DNA of 24,149 bases from Myxococcota bacterium (GTDB taxonomy: Bacteria; Myxococcota_A; UBA9160; PR03), in NCBI GenBank assembly GCA_030066475.1, contig JASJBO010000021.1, forward strand, positions 1 to 24,149, in the 5' to 3' direction. The translations under genes were made by a program, and so were the position numbers. Positions 1 to 7,125 of this stretch are shown here, one piece after another (position 1 is the stretch's first letter; the number at the start of each line of letters is the position of its first letter). The notes below the pieces were generated by a model. That model was not told where the DNA came from, made no database searches, and worked only from the letters and a program-made list of their open reading frames with translations.

Positions 1-549
1 GAGATCAGCGCCCTCATGAAGCAGCTGGCAAGAGGAGGACGCGAGGACCTGTCGACCCTGCAGCGCTTCGGGCGCTCCTTCTTCCAGATCGTCCGGCGAA
101 ACCTCGAATTCAGCAAGCCCGTCGTCACCGGAGTCAGCGGAGAGATGACCCTCGAAGAGCTGGGCGTGGCCCTGACGTGTGATCGCGTCCTGCTCTCCAA
201 CGACTGCCAGATGCGCAACGTCAACATCGGCGTGGGTCTGCCGGCAGGGCCGATCCTGACCTTTCTCCTGCCGCACATCGTGGGGCCGAAGCTGTCCATG
301 ACGCTCCTGACGGACGTCAACCCGCTCGGGGCTTCGGAAGCACTCGACCTGGGTCTGGCCGATCGGATCGTGCCGAGAGAAGAGCTGGAGGCGGATTGCA
401 TGACCGCCGTGCGTCAGCTGTCCCAGCTCCAAGCGGACGTCGTCAGCGCCACGCGCGAGCTGATCTTCTCCCAGTACGACAAGTTCGAAGATCACGTCGA
501 GCGCCACATCCGCATGGCGGTCCATCTGCTCCATTCGCGCGGTTGGTGA
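1..549 (+). CDS. Enoyl-CoA hydratase/isomerase (crotonase) family protein, 5'-truncated by window edge
   Basis: The frame is open from base 1 and ends at TGA 547-549, giving 182 visible residues of the C-terminal two thirds of a crotonase fold. The family framework is recognisable: a PVVTGVSGE strand entering the oxyanion-hole helix, ALTCDRVL matching the usual ALACD segment, an IGVGLPAGP turn, and the GASEALDLGLADRIVP stretch typical of crotonases (A..A..lGLvd.vvp). The usual catalytic features are not canonical. The GGG of the oxyanion-hole helix reads LEE, and the two glutamates of hydratases (rat E144 and E164) align with Gly and Asn. Canonical hydratase activity is therefore doubtful; a divergent hydrolase, isomerase or non-catalytic member is possible. 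The fold assignment is fairly secure, the reaction is not. A hairpin lies just downstream, before a convergent gene. Confidence 0.75.
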   Translation, partial: EISALMKQLARGGREDLSTLQRFGRSFFQIVRRNLEFSKPVVTGVSGEMTLEELGVALTCDRVLLSNDCQMRNVNIGVGLPAGPILTFLLPHIVGPKLSMTLLTDVNPLGASEALDLGLADRIVPREELEADCMTAVRQLSQLQADVVSATRELIFSQYDKFEDHVERHIRMAVHLLHSRGW

Positions 550-575
550 GGCGCGGGGTCGGAGGTGGCGCCATC

Positions 576-599
576 CTCGCGCTGGTGGATTCGCGCGAG
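576..599. terminator. Perfect inverted repeat between convergent genes, probable bidirectional terminator
   Basis: CTCGCGC (576-582) and GCGCGAG (593-599) form a perfect 7-bp GC stem around a 10-nt loop. It sits 27 bases after the crotonase stop and 36 bases beyond the diguanylate cyclase stop on the opposite strand. No T-tract follows on either strand, so intrinsic termination is inferred from position and stem strength only. Confidence 0.45.
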
Positions 600-634
600 C
601 ACGGCGCGCCGTTCCGGCCCCAGGCCGAGTGTCT

Positions 635-1594
635 CTACTTCCGCCGGCCGGCGCGCTTCTGGTCGTACATGCGCTGGTCGGCCTCGCGCATCAGGTCGGC
701 CAGCGTGGTGCGCGCCCCGGGCGCGATCGAGGCGCTGCCGAGGCTGAAGCGCAGCGGCAGCGGCGAGCCCAGGTTCCAGGCGTCGAGGCGGACGCCCAGC
801 TCGCGCAGCGGCCGATCGATCCCGTCGGTGCCGGCGTTCGTCAGCAGGACGCAGAACTCGTCTCCGCCGAGGCGCGCCACGATGTCGGAGTCGCGGAAGC
901 TCTCGAGCAGCAAGCGGCCGAAGTCGGCGAGCGCCGCGTCGCCGCGTTCGTGCCCGAGCTGGTCGTTGATCTGCTTGAACTCGTCGAGGTCGACGAACAG
1001 CAGCGTCACCGGGCGCTCGGAGCGCTGGCAGATGCCGATGGCGCGCTCGGCCAGCAGCTCGAAGCCGCGGCGGTTGGAGAGCCCGGTGAGCTCGTCGAGC
1101 GTGGCGAGCTGCACGACCGCGAGCTCGCGGTCGACCATGGCGGCCAGGTCCCGCAGCAGCGAGAGCTCCTCGGCGCCGAAGCGGCGCGGGCGCCGGTCGA
1201 TCAGGCACAGCGTCCCCAGCCGATAGCCCGTGCCGCCGCGCAATGGACAGCCCGCGTAGAAGCGGATGCTCGGCTCGCGGGCGACCAGCGGGTTGTCGTG
1301 GAAGCGCTCGTCGGCGCGCGCGTCCTCGACGAGCAGGATGCCGTCTTCGTGGATCGCGTGGCCGCAGAAGGAGATCTCGCGCGGGGTCTCGGGCGCGTCG
1401 AGGCCCTGGCGCGACTTGAACCACTGGCGCTCCGCGTCCACCAGGCTGACCAGCGCGATCGGGACGTCGAACAGCCGGCGCGCCAGGCGCGTGATGCGAT
1501 CGAAGCGCTCCTCGGGCGGCGTGTCGAGGATGTCGAGCGCCGACAGCGCGTCGATCCGCGGGGCTTCGTCGGCGGGAATCGGGGCCTTGTGCAT
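635..1594 (-). CDS. Diguanylate cyclase with N-terminal GAF sensor domain
   Basis: This 319-residue soluble protein has two domains. Residues about 15-160 are a GAF domain of the type that opens LDILDTPPEERFDRI and carries QWFKSRQGL and EISFCGHAI, a common sensor module ahead of GGDEF domains. Residues about 163-318 are the cyclase domain: DELTGLSNRRGFE, VDLDEFKQIND, and an intact active-site GGDEF at 243-247. The inhibitory I-site RxxD is present as R234-D237 (RDSD), at the usual spacing ahead of RLGGDEF, so product inhibition by c-di-GMP is expected. There is no EAL or HD-GYP domain and no membrane segment. It should make c-di-GMP from two GTP in the cytoplasm in response to a ligand bound by GAF. 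It is divergent from the diiron gene at 1744. The Shine-Dalgarno at the ATG is poorly spaced (GGAAGG directly abuts it), but no better start exists. Confidence 0.93.
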   Translation of the reverse strand: MHKAPIPADEAPRIDALSALDILDTPPEERFDRITRLARRLFDVPIALVSLVDAERQWFKSRQGLDAPETPREISFCGHAIHEDGILLVEDARADERFHDNPLVAREPSIRFYAGCPLRGGTGYRLGTLCLIDRRPRRFGAEELSLLRDLAAMVDRELAVVQLATLDELTGLSNRRGFELLAERAIGICQRSERPVTLLFVDLDEFKQINDQLGHERGDAALADFGRLLLESFRDSDIVARLGGDEFCVLLTNAGTDGIDRPLRELGVRLDAWNLGSPLPLRFSLGSASIAPGARTTLADLMREADQRMYDQKRAGRRK

Positions 1595-1743
1595 CCTTCC
1601 GGTCCGGTGGAGGGCTCGTGCAGCGACCCCATCGGCAGCGGCCTCGTCGGGCCTGAGCTTCGTCCGGCCTGCACCGGAGAGCGGCTCGGGGTTTTCCGGG
1701 AGTCCGGGTGCGGCCGGGCCGGGCAGGGTGGTATCAATGCGGA

Positions 1744-2520
1744 ATGGGCATCGAACTCGACGAAGCGGCGCTGCTGCGCGAGCTGGCGCCCCGCCTGGAG
1801 GGCGCGGCGTTCCGCCGCGGCATCGCGAACCTCACGGGCGACCGCTTCTTCCTGGCGTTCTTCCTGGCCAGCGTGAGCCAGGGCGAGGGACTGGGGGAAG
1901 CCGCGGTGGCGATGATCGGCCAGGACGAGCTGGCCGCGCGGATCCGCGACCTCGAGCGTCAGGAAGCGGAGGAGCGCGGGCACAAGGAGCGCACCCTCGA
2001 CGTCGCCCTCGAGCTGTTCCCCGAGTTCTTCGAAGCAGGCGTCCACCGCCACGCCGACGCGCTCCAGGGACGCGCCTACTACGTGGCGGTGCTCCAGCGC
2101 AACCGCGAGCGGCTGCGCGAGCGCGGCCGCGGATCCCGGCTGAACGTCTATCTGACCACGACCTTCGCCTACGAGATCATGGTGCTGCTGCTCTACCGCG
2201 CGGTCGCCGCCGCGGTGGCCCGCTCGCCGCTGCCGGGGCCGGTCCGCGCGCGCGTCGCCGCGGTGCTCGAGGGGATCCTCGCGGAGGAGGAGACCCACGT
2301 GGGGGTGGTGGAGCAGCACGACGCGCTGCTCGCGACCCCGCGCGAGTCGCTCTCGGAGCCCGCCCGCGAGCTGCTCGACGCGCTCGAGCGCCTCGAGGTC
2401 GAGGACTACCGCGCTGCGGCCCGCGACGCCGTCGAGCAGGTCGCGGCAATGATGGAGCGCTATGCGGACGGCGCCCGCTACCGCGCCGAGATCGAGTCCG
2501 GCGCCAGCGCCGGCGCCTAG
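1744..2520 (+). CDS. Ferritin-like diiron protein, function unassigned
   Basis: A 258-residue, mostly helical protein. Two ExxH motifs lie in separate helices, E77-H80 (EERGH) and E182-H185 (EETH), with further glutamates in other helices (for example E144 in FAYEIM). This is the four-helix ferritin/rubrerythrin-like diiron pattern. I do not recognise a specific family, so peroxidase, oxygenase, hydroxylase and iron storage all remain open. I start at ATG 1744 because the protein reads well from MGIELDEAALL; an in-frame ATG at 1708 adds 12 low-complexity residues. The Shine-Dalgarno signal is weak for both. The stop codon is part of the AGGAGG serving the next gene (acyl-CoA dehydrogenase at 2529), so the two are almost certainly co-transcribed and translationally coupled. 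A role in the same lipid or acyl-CoA metabolism is inference from that pairing. Confidence 0.75.
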   Translation: MGIELDEAALLRELAPRLEGAAFRRGIANLTGDRFFLAFFLASVSQGEGLGEAAVAMIGQDELAARIRDLERQEAEERGHKERTLDVALELFPEFFEAGVHRHADALQGRAYYVAVLQRNRERLRERGRGSRLNVYLTTTFAYEIMVLLLYRAVAAAVARSPLPGPVRARVAAVLEGILAEEETHVGVVEQHDALLATPRESLSEPARELLDALERLEVEDYRAAARDAVEQVAAMMERYADGARYRAEIESGASAGA

Positions 2521-2528
2521 GAGGTCGC

Positions 2529-3674
2529 GTGCTCGACTTCTCGTTCACCCCGGCCCAGGAGGAGTACCGCGCCGCGCTCCGCAAGATCGCGCTCGAGGAG
2601 CTGCTGCCGCGCTACGCGGAGGGCGACGAGGAGCGCTACCCGCACGAGCAGATCCGGCGCCTGCTGTCCTTCGGCGAGTCGTTCTGGCAGGACCGCGAGG
2701 CGGAGCGCGACCTGATCAGCGTCGGCATCACGGCCGAGGAGGTCGGCCGCGGCGACTTCAACTGCGTGCTGCCGGCGCTCGGCGCCCCGTACCAGAGCCA
2801 GTTCTTCGCCGACTTCTCGGCGGCGCAGCACGCGCGCTGGTCGCGCCCCCTCGCGACGGGCGACGCCACCATCGCGCTGGGCATCACGGAGCCCGGCGCG
2901 GGTTCCGACATGGGGCGGATGGAGTCGCGCGCCGAGCGGACTGGCGACGGCTGGCTGCTGAGCGGCACCAAGAACTCGGTGAGCTTCCTCAACGCCGACG
3001 TCTTCTACGTGTTCGCGCGCAGCGACCCGGCCGCCTCGGGCTGGCACGGGATCTCGGCCTTCCTGGTGCCGCGCGAGACGCGGGGCCTGTCGTTCGAGCC
3101 CGTCTCCGACCTGGGCTGCCGCGCCGTGCCGCGCGGTCTGGTGCAGATGCAGGACGTGAGCGTCCCGGACGACGCCATCGTGGGCGAGCCCGGCACCGCG
3201 TTCGTCCGCATCAGCCGCTTCTTCGACGTGAATCGCGCGGTGATCGGGCTCAAGTGCATCGGCGCCGCGCTCCAGTCGATCGACGAGACCGTCGCGCGCG
3301 CGCGCGAGCGCATCGTGTTCGGCGCGCCAATGGCCGCCCACCAGGGCGTCACCTTCCCGCTGGCCGACGCGGCCACCCAGCTCGAGCTGGCGCGGCTCGG
3401 CTGCTACCGGGTGCTGTGGATGCGCCAGAACGACCTCGCCTGCCAGCACGAGGGCGCCATGGTCAAGTGGTACGCCCCGAAGGTCGCCGCCGAGGCCATC
3501 CACAAGTGCCTGCTGCTGCACGGCCACTACGGCTACAGCCGCGACCTCCCGCTCCAGCAGCGCCTGCGCGACGTCATCGGCTGGCAGATCGGCGACGGCT
3601 CCGAGGAGGTCATGAAGCTCCTCATCGTCCGCTCCCTGTTCTCGCCCGGCGCCGGAGGCAGGGACGTTCGTTGA
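2529..3674 (+). CDS. Acyl-CoA dehydrogenase family flavoprotein
   Basis: 381 residues, full length for the family, starting at GTG 2529 behind AGGAGG at 2519-2524 (spacing 4). The N-terminal helical domain opens DFSFTPAQEEYRAALRKIA. The FAD/substrate signature ITEPGAGSDM is near residue 120, and the C-terminal helical domain has KCLLLHGHYGYSRD and QRLRD. These enzymes introduce a double bond next to an acyl-CoA thioester and pass electrons to ETF. The canonical catalytic glutamate (the YEGT of medium-chain dehydrogenases) is D356 here, in the context QIGDGSEEV. The alternative glutamate position used by isovaleryl-CoA dehydrogenase, in helix G, also lacks Glu (FFDVNRAV). Asp may still act as base, but the substrate is likely non-standard. 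The stop codon TGA lies within a dispersed hairpin element (3663-3740). The upstream diiron gene is probably in the same operon. Confidence 0.9.
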   Translation: MLDFSFTPAQEEYRAALRKIALEELLPRYAEGDEERYPHEQIRRLLSFGESFWQDREAERDLISVGITAEEVGRGDFNCVLPALGAPYQSQFFADFSAAQHARWSRPLATGDATIALGITEPGAGSDMGRMESRAERTGDGWLLSGTKNSVSFLNADVFYVFARSDPAASGWHGISAFLVPRETRGLSFEPVSDLGCRAVPRGLVQMQDVSVPDDAIVGEPGTAFVRISRFFDVNRAVIGLKCIGAALQSIDETVARARERIVFGAPMAAHQGVTFPLADAATQLELARLGCYRVLWMRQNDLACQHEGAMVKWYAPKVAAEAIHKCLLLHGHYGYSRDLPLQQRLRDVIGWQIGDGSEEVMKLLIVRSLFSPGAGGRDVR

Positions 3675-3740
3675 GAAGCTCGGGTAGTTCCCGGCGGGGA
3701 ACTCCTCAAGCTCCTCGACGAGCCTCCCCCCTTCGGGCGG
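3663..3740 (+). repeat. Dispersed bipartite hairpin element, copy A (full length)
   Basis: This 78-bp unit begins GACGTTCGTTGAG and contains CCCGGCGGGGAAC in the centre and CCTCGAC on the right. It aligns end to end with copy B at 17471-17548 on the other strand, and shares its beginning with the short copy C at 18880-18919. It folds as an imperfect long hairpin centred on GTTCCC-GGCG-GGGAAC, followed by a small C/G hairpin. It lies between two convergent genes and contains the stop codons of both: TGA 3672-3674 for the acyl-CoA dehydrogenase and TGA (reverse strand) 3706-3708 for the flavoprotein. A bidirectional terminator is the simplest role; a REP-like mobile element is the alternative. 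Confidence 0.7.
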
Positions 3741-5160
3741 CGGTGTGGCCGGCGCGGCGGCCGAAGAAGGTGGCGTCGCCGAGGGAGAGGCCGCTGGAGT
3801 AGCTGCCGACGGAGAGGCCGGAGGTGGCGCGGCCGGCGGCGTAGAGGCGGGGGATCGGGCGACGCTCGGGGTCGAGGACGCGGCCGTCGACGTCGGTGTG
3901 GAGGCCGCCCAGCGTGAAGGCGGCGTAGAGCGAGCCCTCGGTGGTGCAGTCGAAGGCGCCGAAGGGCGGGCGGGTGAGCGGCTTCAGGTACTCGGGCTGC
4001 TTGTGGAAGACGGGGTCCCGGCCGCTCTCGGCGTGGCGGTTGTAGAGCGCGAGCGTGCTCTCCAGGCTGCCCGGCGGCAGTCGCAGCTCGTGCTCGAGCT
4101 CGGCGGGCGTGTCGCCGACCGCGGCCAGCTCGCGCGGATACTCGGGCTTCTCGAACACCTCGTCGTCCACCACGAGCCACGCGCGCCCGCCGTGGTGGAA
4201 CAGCGCCCACTCGCCGAGCCGGCCGTAGTAGGTGTCCTCGTTGATGAAGCGCTGGCCCTGCGCGTTCACCAGCACGCCGCGCTTGAGGCCCCAGGGCTGG
4301 GTCACGGGCAGCGAGATCGAGGCGGCGTCCATGTGGATCACGGCGCCGCCGGCCGCCATCCCCAGCCGGATGCCGCTGCCGTCGTCGCCCTCGGCGCCGA
4401 CGCGGAAGCTGCAGCGTCGCACCAGCGGCTGGTGCGCCTCGATCATCGCGTCGTCGTTGATGAAGCCGCCGGTGGTGAGCACCACGCCGCGCCGCGCGCG
4501 GATCGCGCGCTCGGCGCCGAAGCTCTCGGCGACGGCGCCGACCACGGTGCCGTCGGGCTCCTGGACGAGTGCCGTGCAGCGGTGACTCGGGGCAACCCGC
4601 GCCGGGCTCGCCTCGACGGCCGCCACCAGCGCCTGCATCAGGATCGGCCCGGCCTGGTGCTCCATGCGCGGCACGTGCCCGCGCGGGGCGGGTGCGGCGA
4701 TCTCGCAGAACGGATGGGTCCGCTCCGAGCCCGACCAGACCAGTCCGTCGTCGGTGGGCGGCTCGCCACTCACGCCGTGGTAGAAGGTCGGCTTGAAGGG
4801 GACGCCCTGTGCGACCAGCCAGTCGTAGTGGGCCGGGCTGCCATCGCAGTAGAGCCGCAGCTTCGGCTCGTCGGGCCCGTCGCCACACGACGCCATCAGG
4901 TAGGCGAACATCGCGTCGGGCGAGTCGTCGAAGCCACACGCCTGCTGGAGCGCCGTGCCGCCGCCCAGGTAGAGGACGCCGCCCGACATCGCCGAGGTGC
5001 CGCCGCCGCCCGCGGCGCGTTCCAGCACCAGCGTCTCGACGCCGGCCCGCGACGCCTCGAGCGCCGCCGCGGCGCCCGCCGCGCCCAGTCCCACCACCAG
5101 CACGTCGACGGTCTCGTCCCAGCCCGAGAGCTCCGACGGATCGCGCACCCCGGTCGTCAC
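3706..5160 (-). CDS. FAD-dependent oxidoreductase, FAD_binding_2 family (3-ketosteroid dehydrogenase / fumarate reductase flavoprotein-like)
   Basis: 484 residues from GTG 5160, with GGAGG about nine bases upstream. The N-terminus carries a Rossmann dinucleotide fold, VDVLVVGLGAAGAAAALEAS with LVLER, then GGGGTSAMSGGVLYLGGGT. The C-terminus has the family's FTLGGLHTDVDGRVLD and the FAD-closing segment IPRLYAAGRATSGL with SSGLSLGDATFFGRRAG. This architecture is shared by 3-ketosteroid delta-1-dehydrogenases, fumarate reductase flavoproteins and uncharacterised relatives. I see no transmembrane segment and no heme motif, so a soluble enzyme removing hydride from a cyclic or unsaturated substrate is plausible. 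Steroid specificity is not demonstrated. The start is followed upstream by a possible -10 (TATACT on the minus strand, 5205-5210) without a good -35. The gene's last residues (RRGEARRGA) and stop come from the hairpin element shared with the convergent dehydrogenase. Confidence 0.88.
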   Translation of the reverse strand: MTTGVRDPSELSGWDETVDVLVVGLGAAGAAAALEASRAGVETLVLERAAGGGGTSAMSGGVLYLGGGTALQQACGFDDSPDAMFAYLMASCGDGPDEPKLRLYCDGSPAHYDWLVAQGVPFKPTFYHGVSGEPPTDDGLVWSGSERTHPFCEIAAPAPRGHVPRMEHQAGPILMQALVAAVEASPARVAPSHRCTALVQEPDGTVVGAVAESFGAERAIRARRGVVLTTGGFINDDAMIEAHQPLVRRCSFRVGAEGDDGSGIRLGMAAGGAVIHMDAASISLPVTQPWGLKRGVLVNAQGQRFINEDTYYGRLGEWALFHHGGRAWLVVDDEVFEKPEYPRELAAVGDTPAELEHELRLPPGSLESTLALYNRHAESGRDPVFHKQPEYLKPLTRPPFGAFDCTTEGSLYAAFTLGGLHTDVDGRVLDPERRPIPRLYAAGRATSGLSVGSYSSGLSLGDATFFGRRAGHTAARRGEARRGA

Positions 5161-5275
5161 GCCGCTCTGCCTCCGCGCCCGCCGCACCGGCGCCGGGCGC
5201 CCGGAGTATAGGAGCGGCGGCCGCGGGTCCCGAGGATCGCCCCCTAGCAGCGTGCGCAGCAGAAGCCCCATGCAA

Positions 5276-5290
5276 GCGCCCGAAGGGCGC
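5276..5290 (-). terminator. GC hairpin downstream of the cox operon, possible terminator
   Basis: GCGCCC (5276-5281) and GGGCGC (5285-5290) make a perfect 6-bp stem with a 3-nt loop, 35 bases past the last gene of the oxidase operon and before the flavoprotein start. No T-run follows, so termination is only a possibility. Confidence 0.35.
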
Positions 5291-5324
5291 GCGCAGTGAG
5301 GCGAAGCCGAACGAAGTCGAACAG

Positions 5325-5573
5325 CTAGGTGAGAGAGGAGGAGGGGGCGGGCGGCGCGGCGCTGCTTTGCTCGCTCGCGCGGCGCCGCAGCCAGAGGACG
5401 AAGCCACCGATCAGCGCCAGTGGCAGCACGGTGAGGATCGCCGTGGTCACGATGAAGGCAACCCGGCTGCCCTCGCGCCCGGAGAAGCAGACGGCACACG
5501 CCTCGGCGGCGCGCGGCGCCAGCGAGAGCGCCGCCACCAGGGTGAACGCCGCGAGGGCGCGGAGCCCGCTCAC
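5325..5573 (-). CDS. Small membrane protein with signal peptide and CxxC motif, last gene of the cox operon
   Basis: 82 residues starting at GTG 5573, overlapping the stop of the preceding subunit III-like gene in a GTGA. Residues 1-25 look like a signal peptide (ALAAFTLVAALSLAPRAAEA), followed immediately by CAVCFSGREGSRVAF, which contains a CxxC. One strong transmembrane segment follows, about residues 40-62, ending in WLRRR, then a Ser/Pro/Ala-rich tail. The predicted topology puts CxxC at the outer face of the membrane. The tail-to-head overlap with an oxidase gene argues for a role in the oxidase, such as a small subunit or an assembly or metal-handling factor. That function is inference; I do not recognise a named family. 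Confidence 0.75.
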   Translation of the reverse strand: MSGLRALAAFTLVAALSLAPRAAEACAVCFSGREGSRVAFIVTTAILTVLPLALIGGFVLWLRRRASEQSSAAPPAPSSSLT

Positions 5574-6157
5574 AGGTACACCCGCAGGTACAGCACCGGC
5601 CAGACGCCGACCACGAAGTACCAGAACACCTGTGCCGCCGCGAAGGTGCTCTGGTTCAGCATGCGGCGCTGCAGGCGCCGGTACACGTGGACCAGCGCCA
5701 GGATCGCGGCGACCGCGTGCAGCGCGTGCATCCCGACGATCAGGAAGAAGAAGCCGCCGTGGGTGCTCGAGGTGAGGGTGAGGCCATCGGCGATCAGGCG
5801 CACCCACTCGAAGCCCTGGAACAGCACGAAGAAGCCGCCCAGCCCGATCGCCGCGAGCAGCGGTCGCCGGGCGCTGGCGCGCTCCTGCGAGAAAGCGCGC
5901 TGGGCCCGGTAGAGCATCACCGCGCTCACCAGCAGCGCCGCGGTGCTGAAGGCAGTGGCCTCGAGCGGCAGCCGCGGCTGGCCCGGAGGGGGCCACACCA
6001 CCGACCCGGAGCGCACGATCATGAAGGCGCTGATCAGGCCCGCGAACAGCATGATCTCCGTGAACACGAAGATCACCGTTCCCATCACCGCGCTCGGCAG
6101 CAGCGGCGGCGGCCGCGGATCGGTCATCACGCGCAGGGCGGCTCGGGACCTCGGCAC
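5570..6157 (-). CDS. Second cytochrome c oxidase subunit III-like protein
   Basis: 195 residues from GTG 6157, chosen because AGGAGG lies nine bases upstream; ATG 6127 is an internal alternative. It is a five-helix subunit III homologue: VMGTVIFVFTEIMLFAGL includes the conserved helix glutamate, FQGFEWVRLI and HGGFFFLIVGMHALHAVA match the FEW and GxHxxHV motifs, and the last helix is QVFWYFVVGVWPVLYL. The last helix departs from the usual YWHFVDxVW, which the other subunit III in this operon (6547-7116) has intact: His is Tyr and Asp is Val. It is therefore a divergent paralogue rather than a replacement. It could be an accessory subunit of the same oxidase. Its stop overlaps the start of the 82-aa gene. 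Confidence 0.88.
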   Translation of the reverse strand: MPRSRAALRVMTDPRPPPLLPSAVMGTVIFVFTEIMLFAGLISAFMIVRSGSVVWPPPGQPRLPLEATAFSTAALLVSAVMLYRAQRAFSQERASARRPLLAAIGLGGFFVLFQGFEWVRLIADGLTLTSSTHGGFFFLIVGMHALHAVAAILALVHVYRRLQRRMLNQSTFAAAQVFWYFVVGVWPVLYLRVYL

Positions 6158-6180
6158 GGGGGAGTGCCTCCTTTGGGGCG

Positions 6181-6531
6181 CTAGTGCGTCGCGGTGCCGT
6201 GCTCCCCGGCACCCGCGTCCGGCGTATCGAACACCTTGACCCACTGGTCGCCCTCGTGGCGCATCACGTCGGGCGCCACGCCGGCGAAGAACAGCACCAT
6301 GAACACCAGCATCGTCGTGAGCAGGTAGATCGCGTACCTGGGCTGGATGTTCAGGTGCATGAAGTTCTTCGCCACCAGGTACGCCTTCACGATCGCGATG
6401 CCGAAGGCCGTGATCAGGGTGACGATCTGGATGCCCAGGAACGGGCCGAAGATGCTGATCACGAGCAGGACGAGCAGAATCGCCCAGATCCGCACGTAGT
6501 TCCCGTGATGAACGTGTTCGTCAGCGGACAT
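6181..6531 (-). CDS. ctaF: Cytochrome c oxidase subunit IV (prokaryotic type)
   Basis: 116 residues, with an AGGAG just ahead of the ATG. A short His-containing N-terminus (SADEHVHHGNYVRIW) leads into three transmembrane helices: WAILLVLLVISIFGPFLG, VTLITAFGIAIVKAYLVAKNFMHL and IYLLTTMLVFMVLFFAGVAPD. The middle segment IVKAYLVAKNFMHL is the hallmark of the small prokaryotic subunit IV (COX4_pro/CyoD-like). It is non-catalytic and helps assemble or stabilise the oxidase in the cytoplasmic membrane. It lies 15 bases after the subunit III stop, in the same operon. Confidence 0.9.
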   Translation of the reverse strand: MSADEHVHHGNYVRIWAILLVLLVISIFGPFLGIQIVTLITAFGIAIVKAYLVAKNFMHLNIQPRYAIYLLTTMLVFMVLFFAGVAPDVMRHEGDQWVKVFDTPDAGAGEHGTATH

Positions 6532-6546
6532 GGTCTCCTCTCGGCC

Positions 6547-7116
6547 CTACTTGGCGATGTAGAGCAGCGGGAACAGGAAGATCCAGACGATGTCGACGAA
6601 GTGCCAGTAGATCCCGATCAGCTCTACCCGCTGGAGCTCCAGGTTCCGGCGGGCGTCGTAGGCGATGAAGCCCATCAGGACCACGCCGGCGATGACGTGC
6701 AGCGCGTGCAGGCCCGCGGCCGTGTAGTAGAACGACCAGAACGGATTCGACGTGATCGTGAAGCCGTGGCTGATCTCGTAGGTCCATTCGAAGCTCTTGA
6801 TCGCGATGAAGATCAGGCCGCCCAGCATCGTGAGGCCGAGCAAGCGCGCGGCCTTCGGGCCGTCGCCCTCGTCGGCGGCCTGATGGGCGAGCACCGCGAA
6901 CAGGCTCGAGGTGAGCAGCACGAAGGTGTTGATGCTGCCGGCCAGCAGGTTCGTGTGCGCCGCCTCCTCGGCCCACGAGTCGTGGGCGAGCCGGTGCATG
7001 ATGTACGACGCCAGCAGGCCGCCGAAGATCACGATCTCGGAGGCGATCACCCACCAGATGGCCAGACGGCCGGTGGGGATGCCTGCGGCGGTACGGGTGG
7101 TGGCAACGGGTCTCAT
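6547..7116 (-). CDS. ctaE: Cytochrome c oxidase subunit III
   Basis: 189 residues, the short five-helix bacterial form. Recognisable family segments are RLAIWWVIASEIVIFGGLLASYI with the conserved glutamate, NTFVLLTSS, IKSFEWTYEI, FYYTAAGLHALHVIAGV, and the C-terminal IYWHFVDIVWIFLFPLLYI, all canonical. Subunit III carries no redox metals; it supports D-channel proton uptake and enzyme stability. GGGGAG precedes the ATG by four bases, and the gene starts ten bases after the subunit I stop. A divergent paralogue follows two genes later at 5570-6157. Confidence 0.95.
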   Translation of the reverse strand: MRPVATTRTAAGIPTGRLAIWWVIASEIVIFGGLLASYIMHRLAHDSWAEEAAHTNLLAGSINTFVLLTSSLFAVLAHQAADEGDGPKAARLLGLTMLGGLIFIAIKSFEWTYEISHGFTITSNPFWSFYYTAAGLHALHVIAGVVLMGFIAYDARRNLELQRVELIGIYWHFVDIVWIFLFPLLYIAK

Positions 7117-7125
7117 CGGGCTCCC

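Noticed and set aside
1595..1743. Divergent promoter region between the diguanylate cyclase and diiron genes
   Set aside because: No convincing -35/-10 pair or repeat is visible on either strand.
3745..5211. Plus-strand open frame (488 codons) opposite the flavoprotein
   Set aside because: No family motifs, composition typical of a codon shadow, while the minus strand encodes a full FAD enzyme.
5205..5233. TATACT as a promoter for the flavoprotein gene
   Set aside because: The -10 match is good but the -35 at 17 bp (TCGGGA) is poor; noted in the gene entry, not called as a feature.
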